In this document: positions 51,521-60,574 of the stretch, one piece after another | Layout of the letters: the number at the start of each line of letters is the position of its first letter | How positions within the stretch are numbered: the first letter of the stretch is position 1 | Assembly (NCBI RefSeq): GCF_024137025.1 | Contig: NZ_JAMYJR010000048.1 | Coordinates: 1 to 64,000 of the forward strand | DNA: 64,000 bases | From: Paractinoplanes aksuensis | GTDB taxonomy: Bacteria > Actinomycetota > Actinomycetes > Mycobacteriales > Micromonosporaceae | Reading direction: 5' to 3' | Position numbers and translations under genes: made by a program | Notes under the pieces: generated by a model | Seen by the model: only the letters and a program-made list of their open reading frames with translations | What the model was told of the DNA's origin: nothing | The model's database searches: none

Positions 51521-53167
51521 GTGGAACTGCGCGAATACGTCCGGGCGGCCCGGCGCCGATGGCTCTGGCTCCTCGTGCCGGTGCTGCTGGTCGCGGGGGC
51601 GGCGGCCGGCCTGTCGCTGACCCGCGAGCCGGCGTACCGGTCCTCGATGATCCTGTTCGTCACCACCGGATCGGGCGACCCGGACGCCAAAGCGAGCCGG
51701 CTCAACTCGTACATCGCGCTGCTCACCGGCCCCCGGGTGGCGCAGAACGTGGCGGCCAAGCTGGGTGAGCCGGCCGCCGCCGACCAGGTCCGCGAGAGCC
51801 TGTCGGCCGAGGTTCAGGCGGGCACCGACCTGCTGGTCGTCACGGCCAAGGATCCGTCGTCCGAGCGCAGCCGGGCGATGGTCACGAACGCCACGTCGGC
51901 CCTGGTCGCGCTGGCCAAGAAGCTCGACCCGCCGGCCGCCGCGGGCGACGGGCCACCCCCGCAGATCACCGTCGCTCAAGAGGCGGTGACGGTCCAGGAA
52001 CCGGGCACGCTCGTACGGGACGTGGGCTTCTCCAGCGTGCTCGGGCTGTTGCTGGGCGCGGTCGCGGTAGCTGTCCGGGAGGCGACCCGCAAGACGGTCG
52101 GCGAGGAGGACGACCTGCGCCGGCTAGGGATCGGCACGGTGGGCGTCATCTCGCTGAACGGCCGCTGGGCGCGGTCGGGACAGGCCGACTCGGCGCTGGC
52201 CGAGGCGTTCCGCCGGGTCCGCAGCCTGCTGCCCGAAATTCCGCGGACGGGCAACGCCCGCGGTACGGCCCTGATGCTCACCGCGGCCAACCCCAAGGAG
52301 GGCACGACCGCGGTCGCCTGCGGGCTGGCCATCGCGATCGCCGAGACCGGCGCCCGGGTGCTGCTCGTCGACGCCAACCTGCGCTCACCGGGAGTGGGCC
52401 GCTACCTGGCCATGGACGGCGGTCCCGGGCTGGCCGACGTGCTGACCGGGCAAGCCCGGGTCAGCGACGTGCTACGCGACCCGCTGGACGGGCGGCTGAC
52501 CGTGCTCCCACCCGGCGAGAAACGGTTCGACCCAGGTCAGGTGCTCGCTTCGCCCACGCTGGCCGCGACCATGAGCGAATTGACCGCACGTTTTGACGTC
52601 GTGCTGGTCGACGCGCCGCCGCTGCACGGGGTGGCCGACGCCGCCGTATTGGGCAAGGTGACCGACGGCGCGCTGCTGGTGGTGCGGGCCAACCGGACCC
52701 GGACAGCCGACGTGCAACGCTCAACCGACCTGCTGGAGCGGATCGGCACGCGGCTCGTCGCGGCCGTCCTCAACGCGCTGCCCCGCCGGCTGCCCGACGA
52801 GCCGGCCCCGCCGCAGCCGCCCCGGCCCGCCCCGCTCGACAACGACAGCCTGGTCACCACCCTGCTCGGCCGGCGCGAGGAACCCGACGAGGCGCCGTCG
52901 CCCCCGGCCAATCCGGTCAGCGGCCGGGCGATGGTCAAGCATCGCAAGCCGGTAGCGGACGACTTCAAGCCCCGGCCTGCGGACGACAGCACGACCACGC
53001 AGCGGATCGCCTTCGTCCCCGCGGACGGGGTCACCACCCAGAGGATCAAGCCGGTCAACGGCAGCGACGTCCTCCAGGGAGAGGCCCGCGTGACAGCGAA
53101 GCCGGACAAGCCGGCGAAGGACGAGGACGCGACCGAGAAGCTCGATAAGCAGGACGAGGATGAGTGA
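51521..53167 (+). CDS. chain-length determinant protein with a degenerate BY-kinase domain
   Basis: Wzc/CapAB-like polysaccharide co-polymerase, 548 residues. TM1 about 14-33, extracytoplasmic Wzz-like domain about 34-165, TM2 about 168-187, then a cytoplasmic Mrp/MinD-fold domain. The P-loop reads TAANPKEGTTA (254-264): the invariant Lys is Thr262. Walker A' is LLVDANLR with Asp286 changed to Asn. Walker B VLVDAPP is kept. After residue 420 there is a 125-residue Pro and charged tail with no tyrosine at all, but with two TTQRI motifs. So catalysis and autophosphorylation look lost. GTG 51521 with AGGAG upstream; overlaps the flippase by eight bases. Confidence 0.85.
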   Translation: MELREYVRAARRRWLWLLVPVLLVAGAAAGLSLTREPAYRSSMILFVTTGSGDPDAKASRLNSYIALLTGPRVAQNVAAKLGEPAAADQVRESLSAEVQAGTDLLVVTAKDPSSERSRAMVTNATSALVALAKKLDPPAAAGDGPPPQITVAQEAVTVQEPGTLVRDVGFSSVLGLLLGAVAVAVREATRKTVGEEDDLRRLGIGTVGVISLNGRWARSGQADSALAEAFRRVRSLLPEIPRTGNARGTALMLTAANPKEGTTAVACGLAIAIAETGARVLLVDANLRSPGVGRYLAMDGGPGLADVLTGQARVSDVLRDPLDGRLTVLPPGEKRFDPGQVLASPTLAATMSELTARFDVVLVDAPPLHGVADAAVLGKVTDGALLVVRANRTRTADVQRSTDLLERIGTRLVAAVLNALPRRLPDEPAPPQPPRPAPLDNDSLVTTLLGRREEPDEAPSPPANPVSGRAMVKHRKPVADDFKPRPADDSTTTQRIAFVPADGVTTQRIKPVNGSDVLQGEARVTAKPDKPAKDEDATEKLDKQDEDE

Positions 53168-54446
53168 GCTCCAGGCCGAGCGCCCGGCCACCGAGGTCGT
53201 CGCCGAGCGGCGTCCCGGCCCGGTCGCCTGGCTCGGTGGGCAGCTGCGCGAGTCGTACGTGCAGCTCTTCGCCTCGCAGCTGCTGACCGGGGGCGTGGCC
53301 TTCGTGGCCAACATCCTGATGGTCCGGGCCCTCGCCCCCGCGCACCGCGGCGAGGTCGCGCTCATGCTGCAGGTGGTCTATCTGTCCACGCAGTTCATGC
53401 TGCTGGGCACCGAACGCAGCTTCGTCGCCGGCTATCACGAGATCCGCCCGGCCGCGGCCGTCAAGGCGTACGCCAAGCTCTTGATCATTCCTTGTACGGC
53501 CGGGGTCGCCCTGGCCATCGGCTACGAGATCCTCGCGCCCGCCCGGTACAACCCGGGGCTGCTGGTCATCGGGCTGATCACGCTCTACACGCTGGTCGAG
53601 GTGGCCGGGCTGGCGACCCGGTCGATCGCGATCGCGGCCGGGCGGGTCGGCGACTTCCTGATCGCCCGGGTCGCCGAGGCGCTGCTGCTGCTCGGCCTGC
53701 TGGTCGTGCTCTACCTGGCCGACACGACGACCCCGGCGCTGTGGATCGTCGCCTACCTGATCGCCGGCCTGCTGCCGACGGCCGTCTACGTCGTCGTCTG
53801 GCTGCGTCGCCCGGCGCCCGACGGGCCCGGCCTCCCCGACCGCAACCGCCTCGTACGCCGGGAAGGTCTGGCCCTTTTCCCGGCCGCCATCTCGAACATG
53901 GCGATGCTGCGGACCGACCGCCTGGCCCTGCCCGCGCTGGCCTCGACGTCGGCCCTCGGCCTCTATGCCGCCGTGGCCACGATGACCGAGCTGCTGGCCT
54001 GGCCGATCCGGGCCTACGCCGACTCGCGGCTCGGCAAGTGGCGTCAGGCTCATCAGAACGGTGGCCTGCCGACCCGCCCGATCCTGCTCGCGGTCGGCCT
54101 GTACTGCCTGGTCGTGGCCCCGATCGCCGCGGGTGCGCTCTATCTGCTGATCGTGCCGGTGTTCGGTCAGGACTACGCCGCGGCCAAGGCGGTCGTGGTG
54201 CCGCTGGTCGCCGCGGCCGGGCTCTACGCGCTCTCGCGGGTCGTGCTGGGCCTGCTCATCGCCAAGGGCCACGGCAGTCTGGTCTCGGCGGCCGAGATCA
54301 CCGGCTTCGTGGTCAGCTTCGTCGCGTACCTCTCGCTCATCCCGCCCTTCGGCATCCTGGGCGCCGCCTACGGTTCGCTCATCGGCTACGGCTCGTGCCT
54401 GCTGTTCGCGCTCGTGGCCAACCGGGTGACGGGTGACCGGCCATGA
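53160..54446 (+). CDS. oligosaccharide flippase (Wzx-like)
   Basis: Moves the lipid-linked repeat unit across the membrane. 428 residues with about 12-13 membrane helices, starting FASQLLTGGVAFVANILMVRALAPA, and the family pattern of an aspartate/arginine in helix loops (LRTDRLALPALASTSALGLY). It is downstream of the chain-length protein and upstream of the ligase, with overlaps on both sides. Confidence 0.87.
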   Translation: MSELQAERPATEVVAERRPGPVAWLGGQLRESYVQLFASQLLTGGVAFVANILMVRALAPAHRGEVALMLQVVYLSTQFMLLGTERSFVAGYHEIRPAAAVKAYAKLLIIPCTAGVALAIGYEILAPARYNPGLLVIGLITLYTLVEVAGLATRSIAIAAGRVGDFLIARVAEALLLLGLLVVLYLADTTTPALWIVAYLIAGLLPTAVYVVVWLRRPAPDGPGLPDRNRLVRREGLALFPAAISNMAMLRTDRLALPALASTSALGLYAAVATMTELLAWPIRAYADSRLGKWRQAHQNGGLPTRPILLAVGLYCLVVAPIAAGALYLLIVPVFGQDYAAAKAVVVPLVAAAGLYALSRVVLGLLIAKGHGSLVSAAEITGFVVSFVAYLSLIPPFGILGAAYGSLIGYGSCLLFALVANRVTGDRP

Positions 54447-55645
54447 CCTGGCTGCGCACCCCGCGGGTCTTCCTGGCGCCCGGCCTGATCCTGATCCTGG
54501 TCGCGATCGGCGGGCGGTACACGCTCGACCGGGCCGGCTACACCGACCTGGCCTGGGTCGACCTGCGCGTGGTGGGCCTGCTGATCGCGCTGGCCGTGCT
54601 CGTGGTGGACATCGCCCGCCGCCCTCGCCGCGAAACCGCGGAAAGACGCGAGGGCTGGCTCGTCGCCACGATGCTGTTCTTCCTGTTCCAGATCGCGTCG
54701 GGGCTGTGGGCGCCGGCGGCCTCGCGGGTCGGGCCGCAGACGCTCGACCTCGTGCTGATGGGCGCCCTGGTCGTCGCTTTCTATCTCTACGCCCTGGGTG
54801 ATCCCGACGCGGTCGTGCGTACGGCGTTCCTGCTGTTCTACGTGGCCGCGATCGTCTTCGCGCTGGCCGCGCTGTTCATCAACGGGCCGGGCGAGCAGGG
54901 CCGGTACTCGGCGTTCGGCGGCGGACCCAACGTCTTCGTCCGCATCGAGGTGCTCGGCATCATCAGCGCGGTGGCGCTGGCCCTGTTCATCCGCCGCCTG
55001 TGGCCGCTGCTGGCGACTCCGCTGTTCGGCCTGGCCGCCGTGCTCTCCGGGTCGCGGGCCGGCCTGCTCGCCGGGGCCGCCGTGGGCGCCTTCGCGCTGT
55101 TCAAGATCCGGCGCAAGCTGCACCCGGGGGCCGTCGCGGGCGCGCTCGCCTTCGTCACCGTCGCGGTCATCGCGATCTGGGCGTTCGCGCCGCCCGCGTT
55201 CACCAACCTGTTCCAGGAGCGCTTCGTCGAGCAGACCGTGCAGGACCGCTACCTCTCCGACCGCACCGACATCTGGGCCGCGGCCTGGCAGCTCGCAGTC
55301 GACCATCCGCTGGCGGGGGCCGGGCTCGACGGCTTCTACGGGCTGGTCGGCGTGAACCAGTTCGTCGAGTACCCGCACAACTACGTGCTCGGGGTGGCGG
55401 CCGAGGGCGGCCTGATCGGCATCGGGCTGCTGAGCGCGGCCGTGTTGTTGTGGGCGACGACCGTACGCGGGGGTGGCCATCGGCCGCAGTTGACCGGGCT
55501 GGCCGTGGCGGCTGCCGTCTTCGTGGGGCTGAGCAGCCTGTTCTCCGGCGACTACTACGACTCGCGGCTGGCCTGGATCTTCATGGCGATGGCGGCGGCC
55601 GCGGCCACCGTGCCGGCCCGGGTGCTCGAGGAGGTGCCGGCATGA
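54443..55645 (+). CDS. O-antigen ligase/polymerase (WaaL/Wzy type)
   Basis: Ten-helix membrane protein of 400 residues that joins glycan units or ligates them to a carrier. Signature: DRTDIWAAAWQLAVDHPLAG, GLDGFYGL and YPHNYVLGVAAEGGLIG in the long outer loop. Either a polymerase or a ligase. Its start overlaps the flippase stop and its stop overlaps the lipoprotein start (ATGA). Confidence 0.87.
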   Translation: MTWLRTPRVFLAPGLILILVAIGGRYTLDRAGYTDLAWVDLRVVGLLIALAVLVVDIARRPRRETAERREGWLVATMLFFLFQIASGLWAPAASRVGPQTLDLVLMGALVVAFYLYALGDPDAVVRTAFLLFYVAAIVFALAALFINGPGEQGRYSAFGGGPNVFVRIEVLGIISAVALALFIRRLWPLLATPLFGLAAVLSGSRAGLLAGAAVGAFALFKIRRKLHPGAVAGALAFVTVAVIAIWAFAPPAFTNLFQERFVEQTVQDRYLSDRTDIWAAAWQLAVDHPLAGAGLDGFYGLVGVNQFVEYPHNYVLGVAAEGGLIGIGLLSAAVLLWATTVRGGGHRPQLTGLAVAAAVFVGLSSLFSGDYYDSRLAWIFMAMAAAAATVPARVLEEVPA

Positions 55646-56763
55646 GTGTGACGAGGCGGGCGCTGCTGGTGGCGGCGCTCGGATCGGTCGCCGCCTGCAC
55701 CACACCGAAGGAGGACTCGACCGCGGCCCTCAGTCCGCTGCCGGCTGAACCCGACACCAAGGTGACGGCGGCCGAGCTGAAGTCGGTCAGTCACTGGGCC
55801 GGCGTGTATCTGCGCGGCTGGGACTACACGGCCCGGGTCGGGCTGCCGCTGAGCCGGTCGGCCGACAGCTGGGATCACTACGAGGTGTCGTACACCGTGG
55901 ATGCTTCGGTGGCGATGTTCCGGGCCACCGGCGAACGGCGTTACCTCGACCGGTCGCTGCAATTCGTCGAGAACGTGGTGGGCTCGGCGCGCTCGATGCG
56001 CGGCGGCTACCTGGGCTGGACGTCGGCCCAGGAGGACGGCGACGAGGTGCCGCTGTACGAGAGCTACTTCTGGCGGTACGGGACGGGCCTGCTCGTCGCG
56101 ATGCGCGAGAACGCGGCCGTGTACGGCGATCCGGCCTACCGGGCCCGCTACGACCGCCTGGTGTCGTTCGCCGAGAAGCACATCTTCGAGAAGTGGTACT
56201 CGCGCGGCTCCGACGACACGATCTATCGGGAACGCACTCACATGACCGCGCACTGGGCGCTCATCGCGCTCAACCTGTCGCGGGTCACCGCGGACGCCGG
56301 CCGCAAGCAGCGCTATCTGAGCGTCGTGGCCGACGTCGACCAGCACGTGCCGGGGCAGAGCGGAGGACTGCGCCAGCAGATGCGCCGTCACCCGGTCGAG
56401 CCGACTGCGTACTTCTGGAGTGACCGGTGGGGCTCGGCGGAGCGGCCGGGCCAGGACGTCAGCCATGGCAACGGCGTCATGGCGTACGTGGTGGAGGCCC
56501 GCGACCGCGGCACCACCTGGACCCAGGCCGACCTGGCGGCCTTCTCGAGCCTGCTGACCCGGGTCGTGTGGCCGGGCGGCACCACCTACAAGGCCTATGT
56601 GGACGGCAGCGGCGCCGACAACGGCTGGTTCTCGGACGGCTTCGTCAAGCTCGGCCGCTCGAGCCCCGGCGTCCAGCAGCGGCTGGAGAGCCACCGCGTC
56701 GTCAACGACCAGTTCGCCGCCAACATGGCGCTCAATGCCCGCTTGTTAGGAGCCAGGAAATGA
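55642..56763 (+). CDS. lipoprotein with a six-hairpin (alpha/alpha)6-like fold
   Basis: The 373-residue product starts MSVTRRALLVAALGSVAAC with lipobox VAAC (Cys19), so it should be anchored outside the membrane. The remainder is helical with repeated Trp and Tyr pairs (SHWAGVYLRGWDYTAR, LYESYFWRYGTGLLVAM, HMTAHWALIALNLSRV, GNGVMAYVV), as in six-hairpin glycoside hydrolases and lyases. No family signature was recognised, so lyase, hydrolase or epimerase action on the glycan is only a suggestion. Both ends overlap the neighbouring genes. Confidence 0.7.
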   Translation: MSVTRRALLVAALGSVAACTTPKEDSTAALSPLPAEPDTKVTAAELKSVSHWAGVYLRGWDYTARVGLPLSRSADSWDHYEVSYTVDASVAMFRATGERRYLDRSLQFVENVVGSARSMRGGYLGWTSAQEDGDEVPLYESYFWRYGTGLLVAMRENAAVYGDPAYRARYDRLVSFAEKHIFEKWYSRGSDDTIYRERTHMTAHWALIALNLSRVTADAGRKQRYLSVVADVDQHVPGQSGGLRQQMRRHPVEPTAYFWSDRWGSAERPGQDVSHGNGVMAYVVEARDRGTTWTQADLAAFSSLLTRVVWPGGTTYKAYVDGSGADNGWFSDGFVKLGRSSPGVQQRLESHRVVNDQFAANMALNARLLGARK

Positions 56764-57773
56764 CCGCAGCGCTCGTGGGACCGGCGGCCCGGGAATGGAA
56801 GGAGGCCCTGCACCGCGCCCGGCACGACACCTATCATCTGCCCGGTTACGTGACGCTGGACGCGGCGCTGTGCTCCGGCACGCCGGCCGCCTTCTGGTAT
56901 TCCGACGGCAACCGCCAACTGCTCCTGCCCCTCATCCTGCGCGAGATCCCCGGCACGGGGCTGAGAGACGCCCTTTCCCCGTACGGCTATCCGGGGCCCA
57001 TCAGCGATGCCATGCCGGGCGACCGCGACTTCTGGGAACGCGCCTGCGCGGCCATGCTCGAGACGCTGCGGGACGAGGGCATCGTCACCGCGTTCATCCG
57101 CATGCACCCGCTGCTGCCCGCGCCGCTGTCGCTGCTCGGCCGGTTCGGCACGATGGTGCACCACGGCGAGACCGTCTCGATGGACCTGACGATCAGCCTC
57201 GACGACATGTGGAAACAGACGCGCAGCGACCACCGCAACCACATCAACCGGGCCCGGCGGGCCGGCACCGAGGTCGTGTTCGACGACTGGGACCGGCTCG
57301 ACGAGTGGGTCGAGGTCTACCACGACAACATGCGGCGGGTCGGGGCCAGCGACTACTACTTCTTCAGCCGCGAACACCTGGCCGCCGTGCACGACGTGAT
57401 GGGCGACCGCATGCACCTGGCCGTCGCGCTCGAGGACGGCGAAGTGGTCGGGGGCAACACATTCTTCGAACACCACGGCATCGCCACCGGGTACGTCTCG
57501 TCGACCCGGCGGGCGCCCAAGCGGTACGCCGACGAGCTGCTCTACGACGAGGTGCGGCGCTGGTGCAAGGCACGCGGCGACACCGTCTTCCACCTCGGCG
57601 GAGGCAAGGGGGGCGAGCAGGACTCGCTGTTCTCGTACAAGGCCGGCTTCTCGCCGCGGCGGCATCCGTTCCACACCTGGCGCGTGGTGAGCGACCGGAT
57701 GGCGTACGAGGACCTGGTCTCCGCCACCGGCCGTCAACCCGACGAGTCCGGCACCTTCCCGCCCTACCGTTAG
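56760..57773 (+). CDS. FemAB/GNAT-fold acyl transferase, copy 1
   Basis: The 337-residue product has two GNAT folds of the Acetyltransf_6 type: SPYGYPGPISDA, HRNHINRARRAGTEVVFDDW, DYYFFSREHLAAVHDVMG, HLGGGKGGEQDSLFSYKAGFS and the ending RMAYEDLVSATG...FPPYR. Family members link amino acids or acyl groups to glycans. It is paralogous to the gene at 59016 (shared end FPPYR and HTWRV). Its ATG overlaps the lipoprotein stop. Confidence 0.8.
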   Translation: MTAALVGPAAREWKEALHRARHDTYHLPGYVTLDAALCSGTPAAFWYSDGNRQLLLPLILREIPGTGLRDALSPYGYPGPISDAMPGDRDFWERACAAMLETLRDEGIVTAFIRMHPLLPAPLSLLGRFGTMVHHGETVSMDLTISLDDMWKQTRSDHRNHINRARRAGTEVVFDDWDRLDEWVEVYHDNMRRVGASDYYFFSREHLAAVHDVMGDRMHLAVALEDGEVVGGNTFFEHHGIATGYVSSTRRAPKRYADELLYDEVRRWCKARGDTVFHLGGGKGGEQDSLFSYKAGFSPRRHPFHTWRVVSDRMAYEDLVSATGRQPDESGTFPPYR

Positions 57774-57783
57774 GAGCAACGCC

Positions 57784-59013
57784 ATGCGGATCACTTGTGT
57801 CGGCGGCGGGCCCGCCGGGCTGTACTTCGCGGTGCTGGCGAAGCTGGCCGGCCCCGCGCACGAGGTCACCGTGCTCGAACGCAATCCGCGCGGGGTCACG
57901 TACGGGTGGGGGGTGGTGTTCTGGGACGACCTGCTCGACGATCTCTTCTCGTACGATCCGGTGAGTGCGCGGCAGATCTCAGATGCGGCCTGTCAGTGGG
58001 ACGAGTACGAGGTGCGGGCTACCGGCAAATCCGTGACCCACCTGGCGGGTTACGGTTTCAGCTTGGGACGGCACAAGCTGCTGTCGATCTTGGAGGCGCG
58101 GGCTGTCTCGCTGGGCGTGGACGTGCGGTGGTCTTGTGACATTTCGGACATTCCTTCGTCGGACTTGATCGTGGCGGCCGATGGCGCCGGGAGTACCTTG
58201 CGGGCTTTGGATTCCAAACATTTCGGCACCTCTGTGGTCATGGGTGGAAATAAATACATCTGGCTGGGCACGCCGCACGTCTTTCGTACCTTCACGTTCG
58301 GCTTCGAGCGCACCCCGGCCGGCTGGATCTGGTTCCACGCCTACCCGTTCGACGATGCGACCAGCACGTTCATCGTCGAGTGCACCCCGGCGACCTGGTC
58401 CGGCCTCGGGCTCGACCGGCTCGACGCCGCCGCCGGCTGCGCCCGCCTCGAGTCGATCTTCGCCGCCCACCTGGACGGGCAGCGGCTGGTCGACCACCGG
58501 GCCGAGTCCGGCGGCACCGGCTGGATGAACTTCCGCCGGGTCACCAACGAGCGCTGGGACAACGGCAACGTGGTGCTGATGGGCGACGCCGCCCACACCA
58601 CCCACTTCGCCATCGGCTCGGGCACCAAACTGGCCATGCAGGACGCGATGGCCCTGGCCGACGCGCTCGCCGCCGGGGGCGCGCTGGCCCCCGCGCTCGA
58701 GAAGTACGAGCACCGCCGCCGGGCCGCGCTGGCCCCGCTGCAACGGGCGGCGCTGGCCAGCAGCGAATGGTTCGAGCGAATGCCCGACTACGCCGGGCTG
58801 CCGTCGACCCGGTTCTCGTACGCGCTTTCCGACCGCCGCGGTGAGTATCCACTGTGGCGTTACCTGCTGCACCGTGGTACCCAGCATGCGGTGCCGCGCG
58901 CCCTGCTCCGCTGGGCGCTGAGCGCACGCCGATGGACCAGGGCCCGCCGCCGCCCCGGCGTCGCCCCGACCGCGCCGGCCGCCCGGGCGGCGCCCCTACC
59001 CACGGGAGGTTGA
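57784..59013 (+). CDS. FAD-dependent monooxygenase, salicylyl-/anthraniloyl-CoA type
   Basis: The 409-residue flavoprotein begins with the dinucleotide fold ITCVGGGPAGLYFAVLAK, followed by YGWGVVFWDDLLDDL, and later VVLMGDAAHTTHFAIGSGTK (FAD ribityl site). This N-terminal context is seen in aryl-CoA 5-hydroxylases and VioD-like enzymes. Substrate is an aromatic or enone compound, unknown here. AGGAG lies eight bases before the ATG. Its position between two FemAB paralogues suggests that the compound they transfer is hydroxylated. The C-terminal 35 residues are Arg and Ala rich. Confidence 0.82.
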   Translation: MRITCVGGGPAGLYFAVLAKLAGPAHEVTVLERNPRGVTYGWGVVFWDDLLDDLFSYDPVSARQISDAACQWDEYEVRATGKSVTHLAGYGFSLGRHKLLSILEARAVSLGVDVRWSCDISDIPSSDLIVAADGAGSTLRALDSKHFGTSVVMGGNKYIWLGTPHVFRTFTFGFERTPAGWIWFHAYPFDDATSTFIVECTPATWSGLGLDRLDAAAGCARLESIFAAHLDGQRLVDHRAESGGTGWMNFRRVTNERWDNGNVVLMGDAAHTTHFAIGSGTKLAMQDAMALADALAAGGALAPALEKYEHRRRAALAPLQRAALASSEWFERMPDYAGLPSTRFSYALSDRRGEYPLWRYLLHRGTQHAVPRALLRWALSARRWTRARRRPGVAPTAPAARAAPLPTGG

Positions 59014-59015
59014 CT

Positions 59016-60020
59016 ATGGCCGATGCCGCACTGCTGTCACCCCAGGACCCGGCATGGACGGAGGCACTCGACCGGGTCCGGCACGACATCTACCACGTTC
59101 CCGAGTACGTGCGGCTCGACGCCGGCCTGACCGGCGGCACACCGGTGGCTTTCCGATACTCCGAGGCGGGACGCGTCCTTCTGGTTCCCCTCCTGCTCAG
59201 GCCGGTGCCCGACACCGACCTGCAGGACGCGACCTCACCGTACGGATATCCCGGCCCCGTCGGCAGCAACGACGCTGCCTTCTGGTCGCGCGCCGCGGGC
59301 GCGATGACCGAGCTGCTCTGCACCCAGGGCGTGGTGACGGTCTTCACCCGACTGCACCCGCTGCTGCCGCTGTTCCCGGCGGCGCTGGAAACGGCGGGCA
59401 CGGTGGTCAACCACGGTGACACGGTGTCGATCGACCTGACGCTCAGCCTGGACGAGCTCTGGTCGCAGACCCACCGCAGCCACCGCAACCAGATCAACAA
59501 GGCCAAGCGGGCCGGCGTCAAGATCGTCTTCGACGACTGGTCGCTGTTCGGGGCCTGGATCGAGACCTACCACGCCACCATGCAGCGGGTGAACGCGTCC
59601 GAGTTCTACTTCTTCAGTCCCTCCTTCTTCGACCAGTTGCGCACCGTCCTGCGCGACCACGCCCACCTGGCGGTGGCCATGCTCGACGGCCGGGTGCTCG
59701 GGGGAAACCTCTTCTTCGAGTACGGCGGCATGATGCACACCCACCTGCAGTCCACCGCCGAAGCACCCATCCACTACGCCGACAAACTGCTCTACCACGA
59801 GGTACGCACGTGGGGCCGCGCCCGCGGCAACACGGTCTACCACCTCGGCGGCGGCGTCGGGGGCTCGGCCGACTCGCTGTTCCGCTACAAGTCCCAGTTC
59901 GCCGCCGGCCGCCAGCCGTTCCACACCTGGCGGGTCATCACCGACCCGCGGGCGTACGAGAAGCTGGCCGGCACCCCCACCCCCGAATCCCTGACCGGCC
60001 GTTTCCCGCCCTACCGCTGA
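59016..60020 (+). CDS. FemAB/GNAT-fold acyl transferase, copy 2
   Basis: The 334-residue product resembles the 56760 gene along its length: TSPYGYPGPVGSND, HRNQINKAKRAGVKIVFDDW, EFYFFSPSFFDQLRTVL, YHLGGGVGGSADSLFRYKSQF and ending RAYEKLAG...FPPYR. GGGAGG lies seven bases before the ATG at 59016, two bases after the monooxygenase stop. Last gene of the rightward cluster. It overlaps the convergent MarR gene by ten bases. Confidence 0.82.
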   Translation: MADAALLSPQDPAWTEALDRVRHDIYHVPEYVRLDAGLTGGTPVAFRYSEAGRVLLVPLLLRPVPDTDLQDATSPYGYPGPVGSNDAAFWSRAAGAMTELLCTQGVVTVFTRLHPLLPLFPAALETAGTVVNHGDTVSIDLTLSLDELWSQTHRSHRNQINKAKRAGVKIVFDDWSLFGAWIETYHATMQRVNASEFYFFSPSFFDQLRTVLRDHAHLAVAMLDGRVLGGNLFFEYGGMMHTHLQSTAEAPIHYADKLLYHEVRTWGRARGNTVYHLGGGVGGSADSLFRYKSQFAAGRQPFHTWRVITDPRAYEKLAGTPTPESLTGRFPPYR

Positions 60021-60556
60021 TCCCTGGCGGTTCCCACCGCCCGCCGGCTCCGCCCCGAGCCGGCGGGCGCTCCGTGCTGCAGGCGCTTGTTGGCCGCCGT
60101 ACTGGCCGCGGTGAGCCGCGACACGAAGGCGATGACGTGGCGCAGCTCCTCGGCACTGCTGGTGTGCATAACCTCCGCTATCTCAGCCCCAGCCGCGGCG
60201 ATGAACTGCCGGGCCTGCTCCCGGGCCGCCGGCTCCGGGTGCAGGCTGACGCGGCGCCGATCGGCGTGGTCGCGCGTACGGCGGATGTGGCCGGCCGTCT
60301 CGAGCCGGTTGAGCAGCACAGTCGTGGCGCCGGAGGTCATGCCGATCTGCCGGGAGAGGTCGGCCGGCGACAGCGGATGACCGTCCTCGGCGGCCCAGAC
60401 GATGTGGCCGAGCGCGTTGGCGTCGGACGTCGGCAGGCCCATCCACGTCGCCAGGTGCTGGTTCAGCTCGACGAAGCTGACCGCCCAGTCGCGGAGCCGC
60501 TGCATCGCGGCGGTCTGCTCGGGCGACCAGTCGTCAGTGAGCGGATCCACTGCCAT
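60011..60556 (-). CDS. MarR-family transcriptional regulator
   Basis: The 181-residue product has the MarR winged helix: PLSPADLSRQIGMTSGATTVLLNRLETAGHIRRTRDHADRRRVSL. MarR proteins bind small aromatic or phenolic ligands. It is divergent from the flavoprotein gene at 60630 with a perfect palindrome between. The basic C-terminal tail of about 25 residues overlaps the cluster end. AAGGA lies about nine bases before ATG 60556. Confidence 0.85.
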   Translation of the reverse strand: MAVDPLTDDWSPEQTAAMQRLRDWAVSFVELNQHLATWMGLPTSDANALGHIVWAAEDGHPLSPADLSRQIGMTSGATTVLLNRLETAGHIRRTRDHADRRRVSLHPEPAAREQARQFIAAAGAEIAEVMHTSSAEELRHVIAFVSRLTAASTAANKRLQHGAPAGSGRSRRAVGTARDQR

Positions 60557-60574
60557 CGTGCATCATCCTTCAGG

